NCBI RefSeq assembly: GCF_021341665.1
Contig: NZ_JAJTTH010000019.1
Coordinates: 1-53,496, forward strand
Direction: 5' to 3'
Source of the DNA: Pseudomonas sp. Au-Pse12
GTDB lineage: Bacteria > Pseudomonadota > Gammaproteobacteria > Pseudomonadales > Pseudomonadaceae
DNA length: 53,496 nucleotides
A model generated the notes under the pieces. The model did no database searches. It was not told the origin of the DNA and saw only the letters and a list, made by a program, of their open reading frames with translations. A program made the position numbers and the translations under genes. Below, piece by piece: positions 19,180-27,349 of the stretch. Position 1 is the first letter of the stretch, and every line of letters starts with the position of its first letter.

Positions 19180-20583
19180 ATGTCGACAGACAGGGTCTCT
19201 GTCCACGGCGGCTGGGCAAGCCGCTGGGTCTTTATACTCGCTGCAACTGGTTCGGCCGTGGGCCTGGGGAGCATCTGGAAATTCCCCTACATGGTCGGCG
19301 TCTATGGTGGTGGTGCCTTTGTCCTGGTGTTTCTGGCGTGTATTGCGCTGATCGGGTTGCCGGTGATGCTGGCGGAAACCCTGATCGGCCGTCGTGCGCG
19401 GCAAAGCCCGGCGAATGCCCTGAAGGCGCTGGCCCTGGAGGCCGGGCATTCGGCGAAGTGGTCCTGGGGCGCCTTTGCCGGAATGATCACGGCGCTGCTG
19501 ATTCTCTCCTTTTATAGCGTGGTGGGTGGCTGGTCCCTGGACTACATCATCGACATGGGGCGCGGCGATTTTCAGGGCGTCGCGGCGGATCAGGTCGGCG
19601 CGTATTTCTCCGCTGTTACGGCCGATCCTTGGCGCCTGACGTTGTGGCACACACTGTTCATGCTGTTGTCAGCGCTGGTGATTGCCAAGGGTGTGGTCGC
19701 CGGGCTTGAGCGCAGCCTGCGGATCATGATGCCGCTGCTGTTCGTGATGCTGCTGGTGCTGCTGGGCTACAGCATGACCACCGGGCACTTCATGCAGGGC
19801 CTGCATTTCATGTTCGACTTCAGCCTGGAGCGCTTGCTGGATGGGTTGTTGCCAGCCATGGGGCATGCGTTCTTTTCCCTTAGCGTGGGGGTCGGTTCGA
19901 TCATGATCTATGGCGCCTACATGCCCAAGCATTCATCCCTGGCCGGCACCGTGGTCGGTGTGGCGTTGTTGGATACCTTCGTTTCGCTGGTGGCGGGGAT
20001 GGCGCTGTTTCCCATCGTATTTGCCGCCGGGCTGAACCCCAGCGAAGGGCCGGGGCTGATGTTCATTAGCCTGCCGTTCGCTTTCGGGAATGTGGCGTTC
20101 GGCCAGCTTATGGGCGTAGTGTTCTTTATCCTGGTGGCGATCGCTGCCTGGAGTTCGGCCATTTCCTTGTTGGAACCGATGGTGGCTTATCTCGTCGAGA
20201 GGACTAAAATCCGCCGCGGCTGGGTGACTTTCTGGCTGGCGTTCAGTTGCTGGTTCGTGGGATTGGGAACGGTGTTCTCTTTCAACATCTGGCAGCAGGC
20301 CAAGTTTTTCGTGAACGAAGGCGGCGTCTTCCATCTCTATCGATGGGGGGCTGCCGGCGGGCTGGACTTCTTTGGTGTGATCGACTTTTTCACCTCGCGG
20401 ATCATGTTGCCTCTTGGCGGTCTGTGCTTCGTGGTATTTGCAGGTTGGGTGATGGGGCGTGAGGCGGTTCGTGACGAGCTGTCGTTGCGTAGCCCTGTGC
20501 TGTTCGCCCTGGCCTTGTTTTTGATGCGCTATGTGGCGCCCGTCGGCATTCTTGTGGTGTTTGCCGCCCAGTTGTGGAAATGA
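19180..20583 (+). CDS. Neurotransmitter:sodium symporter-family transporter
   Basis: A 467-residue NSS (SLC6/LeuT-fold) secondary transporter with about 11 membrane helices. The TM1 signature WASRWVFILAATGSAVGLGS followed by IWKFPY near residues 11-35 holds the unwound Na+/substrate site (AVGLGSIWKFP). Glu/Gly motifs of TM2 follow (LPVMLAETLIGRRARQ). Bacterial relatives move amino acids such as Tyr, Trp, Leu or Ala, and the substrate here is unknown. ATG at 19180 is chosen because homologues start with a short hydrophilic stretch; ATG at 19144 would add 12 residues. It is divergent from smpB. Confidence 0.88.
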   Translation: MSTDRVSVHGGWASRWVFILAATGSAVGLGSIWKFPYMVGVYGGGAFVLVFLACIALIGLPVMLAETLIGRRARQSPANALKALALEAGHSAKWSWGAFAGMITALLILSFYSVVGGWSLDYIIDMGRGDFQGVAADQVGAYFSAVTADPWRLTLWHTLFMLLSALVIAKGVVAGLERSLRIMMPLLFVMLLVLLGYSMTTGHFMQGLHFMFDFSLERLLDGLLPAMGHAFFSLSVGVGSIMIYGAYMPKHSSLAGTVVGVALLDTFVSLVAGMALFPIVFAAGLNPSEGPGLMFISLPFAFGNVAFGQLMGVVFFILVAIAAWSSAISLLEPMVAYLVERTKIRRGWVTFWLAFSCWFVGLGTVFSFNIWQQAKFFVNEGGVFHLYRWGAAGGLDFFGVIDFFTSRIMLPLGGLCFVVFAGWVMGREAVRDELSLRSPVLFALALFLMRYVAPVGILVVFAAQLWK

Positions 20584-20590
20584 AGCTCAC

Positions 20591-21025
20591 ATGACGACCC
20601 ATATTCAACGTTCGGCCCTTCTGCCCTATCCAGCGCAGTTCCTTTATGACCTGGTCAATGATGTGGCCCGGTACCCGGAGTTTTTGCCCTGGTGCTCGGC
20701 GGCTGAAGTGCTGGAAAACACCGAGGAGCGCATGCGCGCCAGTCTGGCGGTGGCCAAGGGGGGCATGAGTCAGCGTTTTGTGACGTGCAACAATCTGGTG
20801 CCCGGGCAGTCGATCGAGATGAACCTGGAGGAAGGGCCATTCAACCAGTTGCATGGCGTGTGGGTGTTCAAGCCGCTGGGCGAGAAGGCCTGCAAGATCA
20901 GTCTGGATCTGTCTTTTGATTATGCGGGGCCTTTGGTGCGGGCCACGTTAGGGCCGCTGTTCAACCAGGCGGCCAATACCTTGGTGGATGCTTTCTGTCA
21001 GCGGGCCAAGCAACTGCATGGCTGA
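20591..21025 (+). CDS. ratA: RatA/Coq10-like START-domain protein
   Basis: A 144-residue SRPBCC/START-like protein of the polyketide-cyclase family. E. coli RatA is reported to bind 50S subunits, and Coq10 homologues bind ubiquinone. Segments PYPAQFLYDLVNDVARYPEF and LDLSFDYAGPLVRATLGPLF are typical. It overlaps rnfH by eight bases, the conserved ratA-rnfH pair. It begins seven bases after the transporter stop. Whether it is a toxin or a quinone chaperone in this organism cannot be told from sequence. Confidence 0.9.
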   Translation: MTTHIQRSALLPYPAQFLYDLVNDVARYPEFLPWCSAAEVLENTEERMRASLAVAKGGMSQRFVTCNNLVPGQSIEMNLEEGPFNQLHGVWVFKPLGEKACKISLDLSFDYAGPLVRATLGPLFNQAANTLVDAFCQRAKQLHG

Positions 21026-21332
21026 GTCCCTGATCTCGATCGAGGTGGTTTACGCCGCTGTCGATCGCCAGCTGCTGATCAGTGTGCAGGTGCCCCAGAG
21101 CTCGACCCTGCGTGGTGCGCTGCTGGCTTCTTCTATAGGTGAGCATTTTGCCGAGTTGGATCTGGCGACCTGTCCGGTGGGCATTTTCGGCAAGCAGGTC
21201 ATGAATCCTGAGCAGCATTTGATTCAGGCAGGGGATCGCATCGAAATCTATCGTCCGCTGCTGGCGGATCCGAAAGAGGTTCGGCGCCTGCGTGCCGCCA
21301 AGGCTGCCGAGGCCCGTAAGCGCGAGTCGTGA
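21018..21332 (+). CDS. rnfH: RnfH-family (RatB) ubiquitin-like protein
   Basis: A 104-residue beta-grasp protein of the UPF0125/RnfH family. Landmarks are ISIEVVYAAVDRQLLISVQV at the N-terminus, CPVGIFGKQV in the middle and GDRIEIYRPLLADPKEVRRL near the end, then a basic tail. The start codon lies inside the end of ratA, giving translational coupling. The function is unknown; in E. coli the homologue is paired with RatA without clear antitoxin action. Confidence 0.9.
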   Translation: MAESLISIEVVYAAVDRQLLISVQVPQSSTLRGALLASSIGEHFAELDLATCPVGIFGKQVMNPEQHLIQAGDRIEIYRPLLADPKEVRRLRAAKAAEARKRES

Positions 21333-21352
21333 TCGATTGCAGCAGGCAACAA

Positions 21353-21376
21353 AAAGCCCGGGCATGCCCGGGCTTT
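21353..21376. terminator. Bidirectional terminator between rnfH and bamE
   Basis: AAAGCCCGGGCA and TGCCCGGGCTTT form a perfect 12-bp dyad. A-runs lie on the left and a T-rich tract on the right, serving both convergent genes. Confidence 0.88.
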
Positions 21377-21392
21377 CTTATTTCGCCACAAA

Positions 21393-21920
21393 TTATTCCG
21401 GCGAAGTATCCAGTGGTTCAGGAGTCGGTACTGGAACGGTTTTCACGCCATCCACGTCCTTCTGGATCTGGTCGAGCAGCGAGCCAGGCTTGGCTGGTTT
21501 CTCGGCTTTCGGTTTTTCGACGTTCTCGGCCGGCGCAGTCACGGTGTTCGCGCTGTCCTTGCCCAGCAGGGCTTCGTCGCGGCTCACGCCGGGCATGAAG
21601 TCACCGGCGAGGCTGACCAGCTGGTCGCTGCCGTTGAAAATCAGGCTAACGCGCTCCTGTTGGCGTTCACCGCCACCCGGCTGCAGGCTGTAGAGATAAT
21701 CCCAGCGATCGGCATGGAACGTGTCGGTCAACAGGGGGTTGCCCATGATAAACCGTACTTGCCGTCGGGTCATTCCGGGGCGCAACTGGTCTATCATGTC
21801 CTGCGTGACGACATTGCCCTGCTGGATGTCGATTTTGTAAACCCCGGGGAATGAACAACCGGCGAGTGCGAGCAGTCCCACGAAGGTGAAACTGGTTAGC
21901 AAGAGCTTGGTGTTTTGCAT
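21393..21920 (-). CDS. bamE: Outer-membrane assembly lipoprotein BamE (OmlA)
   Basis: A 175-residue lipoprotein of the BAM complex, which inserts beta-barrels into the outer membrane. The lipobox LALAGC puts the lipidated Cys at residue 22. The SmpA/OmlA domain follows (GNVVTQDMIDQLRPGMTRRQ, then VRFIMGNPLL, and WDYLYSLQPGG). The C-terminal ~55 residues are a Pro/Lys/Glu-rich tail longer than in E. coli, as in other pseudomonads. It is divergent from fur, a conserved Pseudomonas arrangement. Confidence 0.93.
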   Translation of the reverse strand: MQNTKLLLTSFTFVGLLALAGCSFPGVYKIDIQQGNVVTQDMIDQLRPGMTRRQVRFIMGNPLLTDTFHADRWDYLYSLQPGGGERQQERVSLIFNGSDQLVSLAGDFMPGVSRDEALLGKDSANTVTAPAENVEKPKAEKPAKPGSLLDQIQKDVDGVKTVPVPTPEPLDTSPE

Positions 21921-22018
21921 CGGTGGGCGACTTCCACTATCTTGGCTGGGACAACGTAAACCCCGATCATACCCGCATTAAGAGAAGCTGCGAAGCAGCA
22001 TCGGCGAGAAAGCTGACC

Positions 22019-22423
22019 ATGGTTGAAAATAGCGAACTACGTAAAGCCGGCCTCAAAGTGACTCTGCCACGAGTCAAAATTCTACAAATGCTCGATTCCA
22101 CCGAGCAGCGTCACATGAGCGCTGAGGATGTCTACAAGGCGCTCATGGAAGCTGGTGAGGATGTAGGTCTGGCCACGGTTTACCGTGTACTGACTCAATT
22201 CGAAGCAGCCGGACTGGTGGTGCGCCATAATTTTGATGGCGGTCACGCTGTATTCGAGCTGGCGGATGGCGGTCACCACGACCATATGGTCAACGTGGAG
22301 TCTGGTGAGGTGATCGAATTCTTCGACGAAGAAATCGAAAAGCTTCAGAAGGCGATTGTCGAAAAGCACGGTTTCGAGTTGGTGGATCACAATCTTGTGC
22401 TGTATGTGCGCAAGAAGAAGTAA
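22019..22423 (+). CDS. fur: Ferric uptake regulator Fur
   Basis: A 134-residue iron-responsive repressor. The winged helix is in residues 1-82 (TLPRVKILQMLD, AEDVYKALMEAGEDVGLATV). The metal site has GGHHDHMV at residues 84-91, followed by dimerisation strands to RKKK. The chain contains no cysteine at all; the position that is Cys92 in P. aeruginosa Fur is Asn92 here. ATG at 22019 gives the exact family start, MVENSELRKAGLKVTLPR. It is divergent from bamE across a 98-base gap. Confidence 0.97.
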   Translation: MVENSELRKAGLKVTLPRVKILQMLDSTEQRHMSAEDVYKALMEAGEDVGLATVYRVLTQFEAAGLVVRHNFDGGHAVFELADGGHHDHMVNVESGEVIEFFDEEIEKLQKAIVEKHGFELVDHNLVLYVRKKK

Positions 22424-22457
22424 GCCCCTCACGCGACGTTTATCGTCGTGAAACGAT

Positions 22458-22489
22458 CGAAGGCGACCTCAGGGTCGCCTTCGTGTTTT
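22458..22489. terminator. Terminator between convergent fur and recN
   Basis: CGAAGGCGACC and GGTCGCCTTCG form an 11-bp stem with a TCAG loop, followed by TGTTTT for the rightward direction. A smaller hairpin CGACG-TTTAT-CGTCG precedes it at 22434-22448. Confidence 0.88.
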
Positions 22490-22517
22490 CTGCCTATATA
22501 AAAGAAGCGCAGAGCGT

Positions 22518-24191
22518 TCAGGCCTTGGCGGTCACTACCATTTTCTTGGCGTGGGCCAGGGACTCTTTGGTCAGGTCGATGCCGCCGAGCATCCGTGCAA
22601 CTTCCTCGACTCTTTCGTTCTTGCCCAGTTTGGATACCGCGGTATGGGTTGCGTCGCTGCCCCGGACCTTGTGCACGAACAGGTGCTGGTGTCCCTGGGC
22701 GGCCACTTGCGGCAGGTGGGTCACAGTCAATACCTGGCCGCGCTCGCCAAGGCGGCGCAGCAGTTGACCGACGATCTCGGCAGTCGGGCCGCCAATTCCC
22801 ACGTCGACTTCGTCAAACACCAGAGTGGGAACCCGTGAGGTTTGTGCGGTAATGACCTGAATCGCCAGGCTGATGCGTGACAGCTCGCCGCCGGAAGCGA
22901 CTTTCGCCAATGCCTTGAGCGGTTGCCCCGGGTTGGCGCTGACCAGCAGCTCCACCTGTTCCAGGCCGTTGGGCAGCAGTTCATCGCTGCTGTTGGTGCG
23001 CAGTTCGATGGTAAAGCGCCCGCCGGGCATGCCCAGGCGCTGGATTTCCTGCTCCACCGCACCGGCCAGGCTGGTGGCGGCTTGTTGGCGCAACCGGCTC
23101 AGTTCCTGGGCTTTTTCCTGATAATGACGAGCGAAGGATTGCAGCTCTTCGCCGAGTCGCTCGATGGATTCGTCATTGGCGTCCAGGGTCTCGATTTCGT
23201 CCAGCAGGGTTTGCTGCATGGCGGCGAGTTCGAAGGGCTGGATGCGATGTTTGCGCGCCAGGGTGTAGATGGCATCGAGGCGTTCTTCGAGTTGCTGCAG
23301 GCGTGCCGGATCGGCGTCGAAGTGGTCGAGGAAGCGGTTCAGCTCGCCCACGGCTTCTTCAACCTGGATCTGCGCGCTGGCCAGCAGGTTGGTGGCTTCG
23401 CCCAGGGAGCCCGATGAATTGCCGATGCTCGCCAGGCGGTTGAGGCTGACGGTCAGGGCATTGAGGACATTGCCAGAGTCACTTTCGCTGCATTGCTCCA
23501 CCACCTGGCGGCAGATACCCAGCAGGGTCTCGGCATTGGTCAGGTTCTTGTGTTCCTGCTCCAGTTCCTCAAGCTCGTTTTCCCCGAGCCCGAGGTTCTC
23601 CAGCTCTTCGAGCTGATAGCTGAGCAGTTGATGTCGGGCTCGCTGTTCGTCGCCGGAGTTGGACAGGCGCTCCAGTTCCTGACGGGTCTGGCGCCAGCGT
23701 TGGGCGGCCAGTTGCACCTGGCGCGCAAGATCGGTGGCGCCGGCATATTCATCCAATAAGCGTCGGTGGGTATCGGTCTTGAGCAGTGACTGGTGCTCGT
23801 GCTGGCTGTGGATGTCGATCAGCAGTTCGCCCAGGGCCTTGAGGTCGCCAAGCGGGCAGGGCGTACCGTTGATATAGCCGCGTGAGCGCCCTTCGGCAGT
23901 GATGACCCGGCGCAGGATGCACGGGCCGTCGTTGTCCAGGTCGCGTTCTGCCAGCCAGGTGCGGGCCTCGGGAATGTCCGCGAGATCGAAGGTGGCAAGG
24001 ATGTCGGCCTTGTCGGCGCCTGGCCGTACCACGCCACTGTCGGCACGATCGCCCAGGGTCAGGCCGAGCGCGTCGAGCATGATCGACTTGCCGGCGCCGG
24101 TTTCACCGGTAATGACGCTCATCCCGCGATCCAGTTCCAGATCCAGATGTTCGACGATGGCGTAATTGTGTACGGACAGGTGCACCAGCAT
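22518..24191 (-). CDS. recN: DNA repair ATPase RecN
   Basis: A 557-residue SMC-like ATPase that acts early in double-strand-break repair. Walker A GETGAGKS is at residues 29-36. A coiled-coil arm fills the middle, and the C-terminus has the ABC signature SGGELSRISLAI followed by Walker B VFDEVDVGIGG. Start ATG at 24191 gives the family start MLVHLSVHNYAIVE; a 65-codon extension upstream runs through the LexA site and was rejected. Expression is expected to be SOS-controlled. Confidence 0.96.
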   Translation of the reverse strand: MLVHLSVHNYAIVEHLDLELDRGMSVITGETGAGKSIMLDALGLTLGDRADSGVVRPGADKADILATFDLADIPEARTWLAERDLDNDGPCILRRVITAEGRSRGYINGTPCPLGDLKALGELLIDIHSQHEHQSLLKTDTHRRLLDEYAGATDLARQVQLAAQRWRQTRQELERLSNSGDEQRARHQLLSYQLEELENLGLGENELEELEQEHKNLTNAETLLGICRQVVEQCSESDSGNVLNALTVSLNRLASIGNSSGSLGEATNLLASAQIQVEEAVGELNRFLDHFDADPARLQQLEERLDAIYTLARKHRIQPFELAAMQQTLLDEIETLDANDESIERLGEELQSFARHYQEKAQELSRLRQQAATSLAGAVEQEIQRLGMPGGRFTIELRTNSSDELLPNGLEQVELLVSANPGQPLKALAKVASGGELSRISLAIQVITAQTSRVPTLVFDEVDVGIGGPTAEIVGQLLRRLGERGQVLTVTHLPQVAAQGHQHLFVHKVRGSDATHTAVSKLGKNERVEEVARMLGGIDLTKESLAHAKKMVVTAKA

Positions 24192-24215
24192 TAAGGCCGC
24201 TCCCAAACTAGATGT

Positions 24216-24231
24216 CTGGTTATTTATACAG
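24216..24231 (-). promoter_or_regulatory. LexA (SOS) box of recN
   Basis: On the minus strand it reads CTGTATAAATAACCAG, an exact CTG-N10-CAG LexA site with the usual A/T-rich centre. It lies 25 bases upstream of the recN start, overlapping the expected promoter. Confidence 0.92.
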
Positions 24232-24360
24232 TGTTTTGTTTCGGGCTGACAATGCCTTCCCTTAGCTCGATTGGCTTGGTTGCAAGGATTTTTTAGTGCG
24301 TTGAGAGCTGCTTCGCTGACGAGTTTCTGCGTGAGGAATGACTTTTGCTGTGGCGGCGGC

Positions 24361-24389
24361 CTTGAACCTTGAAAATGCGACCCCATATA
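24361..24389 (+). promoter_or_regulatory. Sigma-32 heat-shock promoter for grpE-dnaK
   Basis: CTTGAAC (24361-24367), a 13-base spacer and CCCCATATA (24381-24389) match the RpoH consensus (CTTGAA, 13-14 bases, CCCCATnTA). It lies 53 bases upstream of grpE. Confidence 0.92.
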
Positions 24390-24441
24390 GCTGGGCAGAA
24401 GAGTGAGCCCGGCTCACAGACGATATTGAAAGGAGAATTTC

Positions 24442-25008
24442 ATGGCTGACGAACAGACGCTGGATACGCAAAATCTAGACGCCAATCAGGCTCCCGAGGC
24501 ATCGGGTGATGACCTGGCGGCTCGTGTACAAGTGCTCGAAGAGCAACTGGCTGGCGCGCAGGATCAGGCTTTGCGTGTTGCCGCTGATCTGCAGAACGTC
24601 CGCCGCCGCGCCGAGCAGGACGTGGAGAAAGCTCACAAGTTCGCCCTGGAGAAGTTTGCCGGCGACCTGCTGCCGGTGATCGACAGCCTGGAGCGTGGCC
24701 TGGAGTTGTCGAACCCGGACGACGAAAGCATTCGCCCGATGCGTGAAGGCATCGAGCTGACCTTGAAGATGTTTCACGACACGCTCAAGCGTTATCAGTT
24801 GGAACCCATCGATCCGCATGGCGAGCCGTTCAACGCTGAACAGCACCAGGCCATGGCCATGCAGGAAAGCGCGGATGTCGAGCCCAACAGTGTTCTGAAA
24901 GTGTTTCAGAAGGGCTACCAGCTCAACGGTCGCCTGCTGCGCCCGGCCATGGTTGTGGTCAGCAAGGTTCCTGCACCGGTTTCGCCTTCGATTGACGAAA
25001 AGGCTTGA
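24442..25008 (+). CDS. grpE: Nucleotide exchange factor GrpE
   Basis: A 188-residue DnaK co-chaperone that releases ADP. It has an acidic N-terminus, a long coiled coil (residues ~25-80), and the conserved C-terminal beta domain (GEPFNAEQHQAMAMQESADV, VFQKGYQLNGRLLRPAMVVV). An AAGGAG ribosome site precedes the ATG. It is first in the heat-shock cluster, behind a sigma-32 promoter, with dnaK 102 bases downstream. Confidence 0.97.
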   Translation: MADEQTLDTQNLDANQAPEASGDDLAARVQVLEEQLAGAQDQALRVAADLQNVRRRAEQDVEKAHKFALEKFAGDLLPVIDSLERGLELSNPDDESIRPMREGIELTLKMFHDTLKRYQLEPIDPHGEPFNAEQHQAMAMQESADVEPNSVLKVFQKGYQLNGRLLRPAMVVVSKVPAPVSPSIDEKA

Positions 25009-25110
25009 AAACGGCTGTAGAGCCCCCATTTATCAGTCAAGCGTTTAAGTGCTACCGCAGTTTGCCACCACGGCTGCGGCATCCAAATCCAAAGTTTCGG
25101 GAGAGTTAAC

Positions 25111-27027
25111 ATGGGCAAAATTATCGGTATTGACTTGGGGACCACCAACTCGTGCGTCTCCATTCTTGAAAACGGCAACGTAAAAGTTATCGAAAACGCT
25201 GAAGGCGCGCGTACCACGCCGTCGATCATCGCGTACGCCAACGATGGCGAGATTCTGGTAGGTCAGTCGGCCAAGCGTCAGGCTGTCACCAACCCGCACA
25301 ACACCCTGTACGCGGTAAAGCGTCTGATCGGTCGTCGTTTCGACGAAGAAGTTGTGCAGAAAGACATCCAGATGGTCCCTTACAAGATCGTCAAGGCTGA
25401 CAACAGCGACGCCTGGGTTGAAGTGAATGGCCAGAAAATGGCTCCGCCTCAGATCTCGGCTGAAATCCTCAAGAAAATGAAGAAGACCGCCGAAGACTAC
25501 CTCGGCGAAGCCGTGACCGAAGCGGTCATCACTGTTCCGGCCTACTTCAACGACAGCCAGCGTCAAGCCACCAAGGACGCCGGTCGCATTGCTGGCCTGG
25601 ACGTCAAACGTATCATCAACGAACCTACCGCAGCGGCTCTGGCCTACGGTATGGACAAGGCCAAGGGCGATCACACCGTGATCGTTTACGACCTGGGCGG
25701 TGGTACTTTCGACGTCTCCGTGATCGAGATCGCTGAAGTCGATGGCGAGCACCAGTTCGAAGTACTGGCCACCAACGGTGACACCTTCCTCGGTGGTGAA
25801 GACTTCGACATCCGTCTGATCGACTACCTGGTTGATGAGTTCAAGAAAGAAAGCGGCATGAACCTCAAGGGTGACCCGCTGGCCATGCAGCGTCTGAAAG
25901 AAGCTGCCGAAAAAGCCAAGATCGAGCTGTCCTCGAGCCAGCAGACCGATGTCAACCTGCCGTACATCACTGCAGATGCCACCGGTCCTAAGCACCTGAA
26001 CGTGAAGATTTCCCGCGCCAAGCTGGAGTCGCTGGTTGAAGACCTGGTTCAGCGCACCATCGAGCCTTGCCGTATCGCGCTGAAAGATGCCGGTATCGAC
26101 GTGGCTTCGATCAACGACGTGATCCTGGTCGGTGGCCAGACCCGTATGCCGCTGGTACAGAAAACCGTAACCGACTTCTTCGGCAAGGAAGCGCGCAAGG
26201 ACGTCAACCCGGACGAAGCGGTTGCCATGGGTGCTGCGATCCAGGGTGCGGTACTGTCCGGTGACGTGAAAGACGTGCTGCTGCTGGACGTCAGCCCGCT
26301 GACCCTGGGTATCGAAACCATGGGTGGCGTGATGACCGCGCTGATCGAGAAGAACACCACGATTCCTACCAAGAAATCGCAAGTGTTCTCGACTGCCGAC
26401 GACAACCAGGGCGCAGTGACCATTCACGTGCTGCAAGGCGAGCGCAAGCAAGCCGCGCAGAACAAGTCTCTGGGCAAGTTCGACCTGGCCGACATTCCAC
26501 CTGCTCCACGTGGCGTGCCGCAGATCGAAGTGACCTTCGACATCGACGCCAACGGCATCCTGCACGTAGGTGCGAAGGACAAGGCTACTGGCAAGACTCA
26601 GTCGATCGTGATCAAGGCCAACTCCGGTCTGTCGGATGAAGAAATCCAGCAGATGATCCGTGACGCTGAAGCCAACTCGGAAGAAGACCGCAAGTTCGAA
26701 GAGCTGGCCACTGCCCGTAACCAGGGTGACGCGCTGGTGCACTCGACTCGCAAGATGGTGGCTGACGCTGGCGATAAAGTGACTGCGGAAGAGAAGACCG
26801 CGATCGAGGCCGCCGTGGTTGCCCTGGAAGCTGCTGTCAAAGGCGACGACAAGGCTGCCATCGACGCCAAGGTTGAAGAGCTGTCGAAAGTCTCGGCTCC
26901 GGTTGCCCAGAAGATGTACGCCGAACAGGCTCAGCCTGCTGAGGGCGCGGCACCGCACGCTGAGTCCGCTGAAAAGGCCGACGACGTTGTCGACGCCGAG
27001 TTCGAAGAAGTAAAAGACCACAAGTAA
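25111..27027 (+). CDS. dnaK: Chaperone DnaK (Hsp70)
   Basis: A 638-residue Hsp70. The ATPase domain opens with GKIIGIDLGTTNSCVSI, then has VYDLGGGTFDVSVIEI around residue 195 and VLVGGQTRMP-like ILVGGQTRMP around 340. The hydrophobic linker LLLDVSPLTLG is near residue 390. The substrate-binding domain and a helical lid follow, ending with the EEVKDHK-type regulatory tail. Bases are strongly biased to favoured codons, as expected for a very abundant protein. It is followed by a 322-base gap before dnaJ. Confidence 0.98.
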   Translation: MGKIIGIDLGTTNSCVSILENGNVKVIENAEGARTTPSIIAYANDGEILVGQSAKRQAVTNPHNTLYAVKRLIGRRFDEEVVQKDIQMVPYKIVKADNSDAWVEVNGQKMAPPQISAEILKKMKKTAEDYLGEAVTEAVITVPAYFNDSQRQATKDAGRIAGLDVKRIINEPTAAALAYGMDKAKGDHTVIVYDLGGGTFDVSVIEIAEVDGEHQFEVLATNGDTFLGGEDFDIRLIDYLVDEFKKESGMNLKGDPLAMQRLKEAAEKAKIELSSSQQTDVNLPYITADATGPKHLNVKISRAKLESLVEDLVQRTIEPCRIALKDAGIDVASINDVILVGGQTRMPLVQKTVTDFFGKEARKDVNPDEAVAMGAAIQGAVLSGDVKDVLLLDVSPLTLGIETMGGVMTALIEKNTTIPTKKSQVFSTADDNQGAVTIHVLQGERKQAAQNKSLGKFDLADIPPAPRGVPQIEVTFDIDANGILHVGAKDKATGKTQSIVIKANSGLSDEEIQQMIRDAEANSEEDRKFEELATARNQGDALVHSTRKMVADAGDKVTAEEKTAIEAAVVALEAAVKGDDKAAIDAKVEELSKVSAPVAQKMYAEQAQPAEGAAPHAESAEKADDVVDAEFEEVKDHK

Positions 27028-27349
27028 TGGCTTGTTGGTCGGCCGGTTGACTGCCTTTGGGCGGTGACTGGTAGGATGTCGCCGCGCGGGAGCTTGCTCC
27101 CGCGTTGGCGTGTCTGGAGTCAGCGAATTTTTGACGGCGTACAAGCTCCGTTTGTGCGCTGGCGGTCGGGTCGGAGAAGCTCCTGCTTTCCGGCTGTGAC
27201 GACCGCAATTGTCGGCCTGCAATCAGGTCGGCTTTCCAAGACCAGGATCGTTGAATTGACGTGAGTTGGGTCCGGGCCTGTATTGGGGCTCAGCGAGTTT
27301 GGCGGAGCTCAGGAGGGTTTGCCGGACGTCCTTAAGAGTGCAAAGACTT
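27028..27349 (+). other. dnaK-dnaJ intergenic region with hairpin
   Basis: A 322-base gene-free gap. It contains a strong dyad CGCGGGAGC-TT-GCTCCCGCG at 27085-27104, resembling a single REP unit, without a T-tract. This may lower dnaJ expression relative to dnaK or protect the dnaK 3' end. No convincing promoter, small gene or RNA motif was seen in the remaining sequence. Confidence 0.6.

Noticed and set aside
25045..27222. 725-codon open frame antisense to dnaK
   Set aside because: Long antisense frames over dnaK are a known artefact of its codon bias. The sense protein is a perfect Hsp70 and the antisense product has low-complexity, His/Val-rich composition with no start signal.
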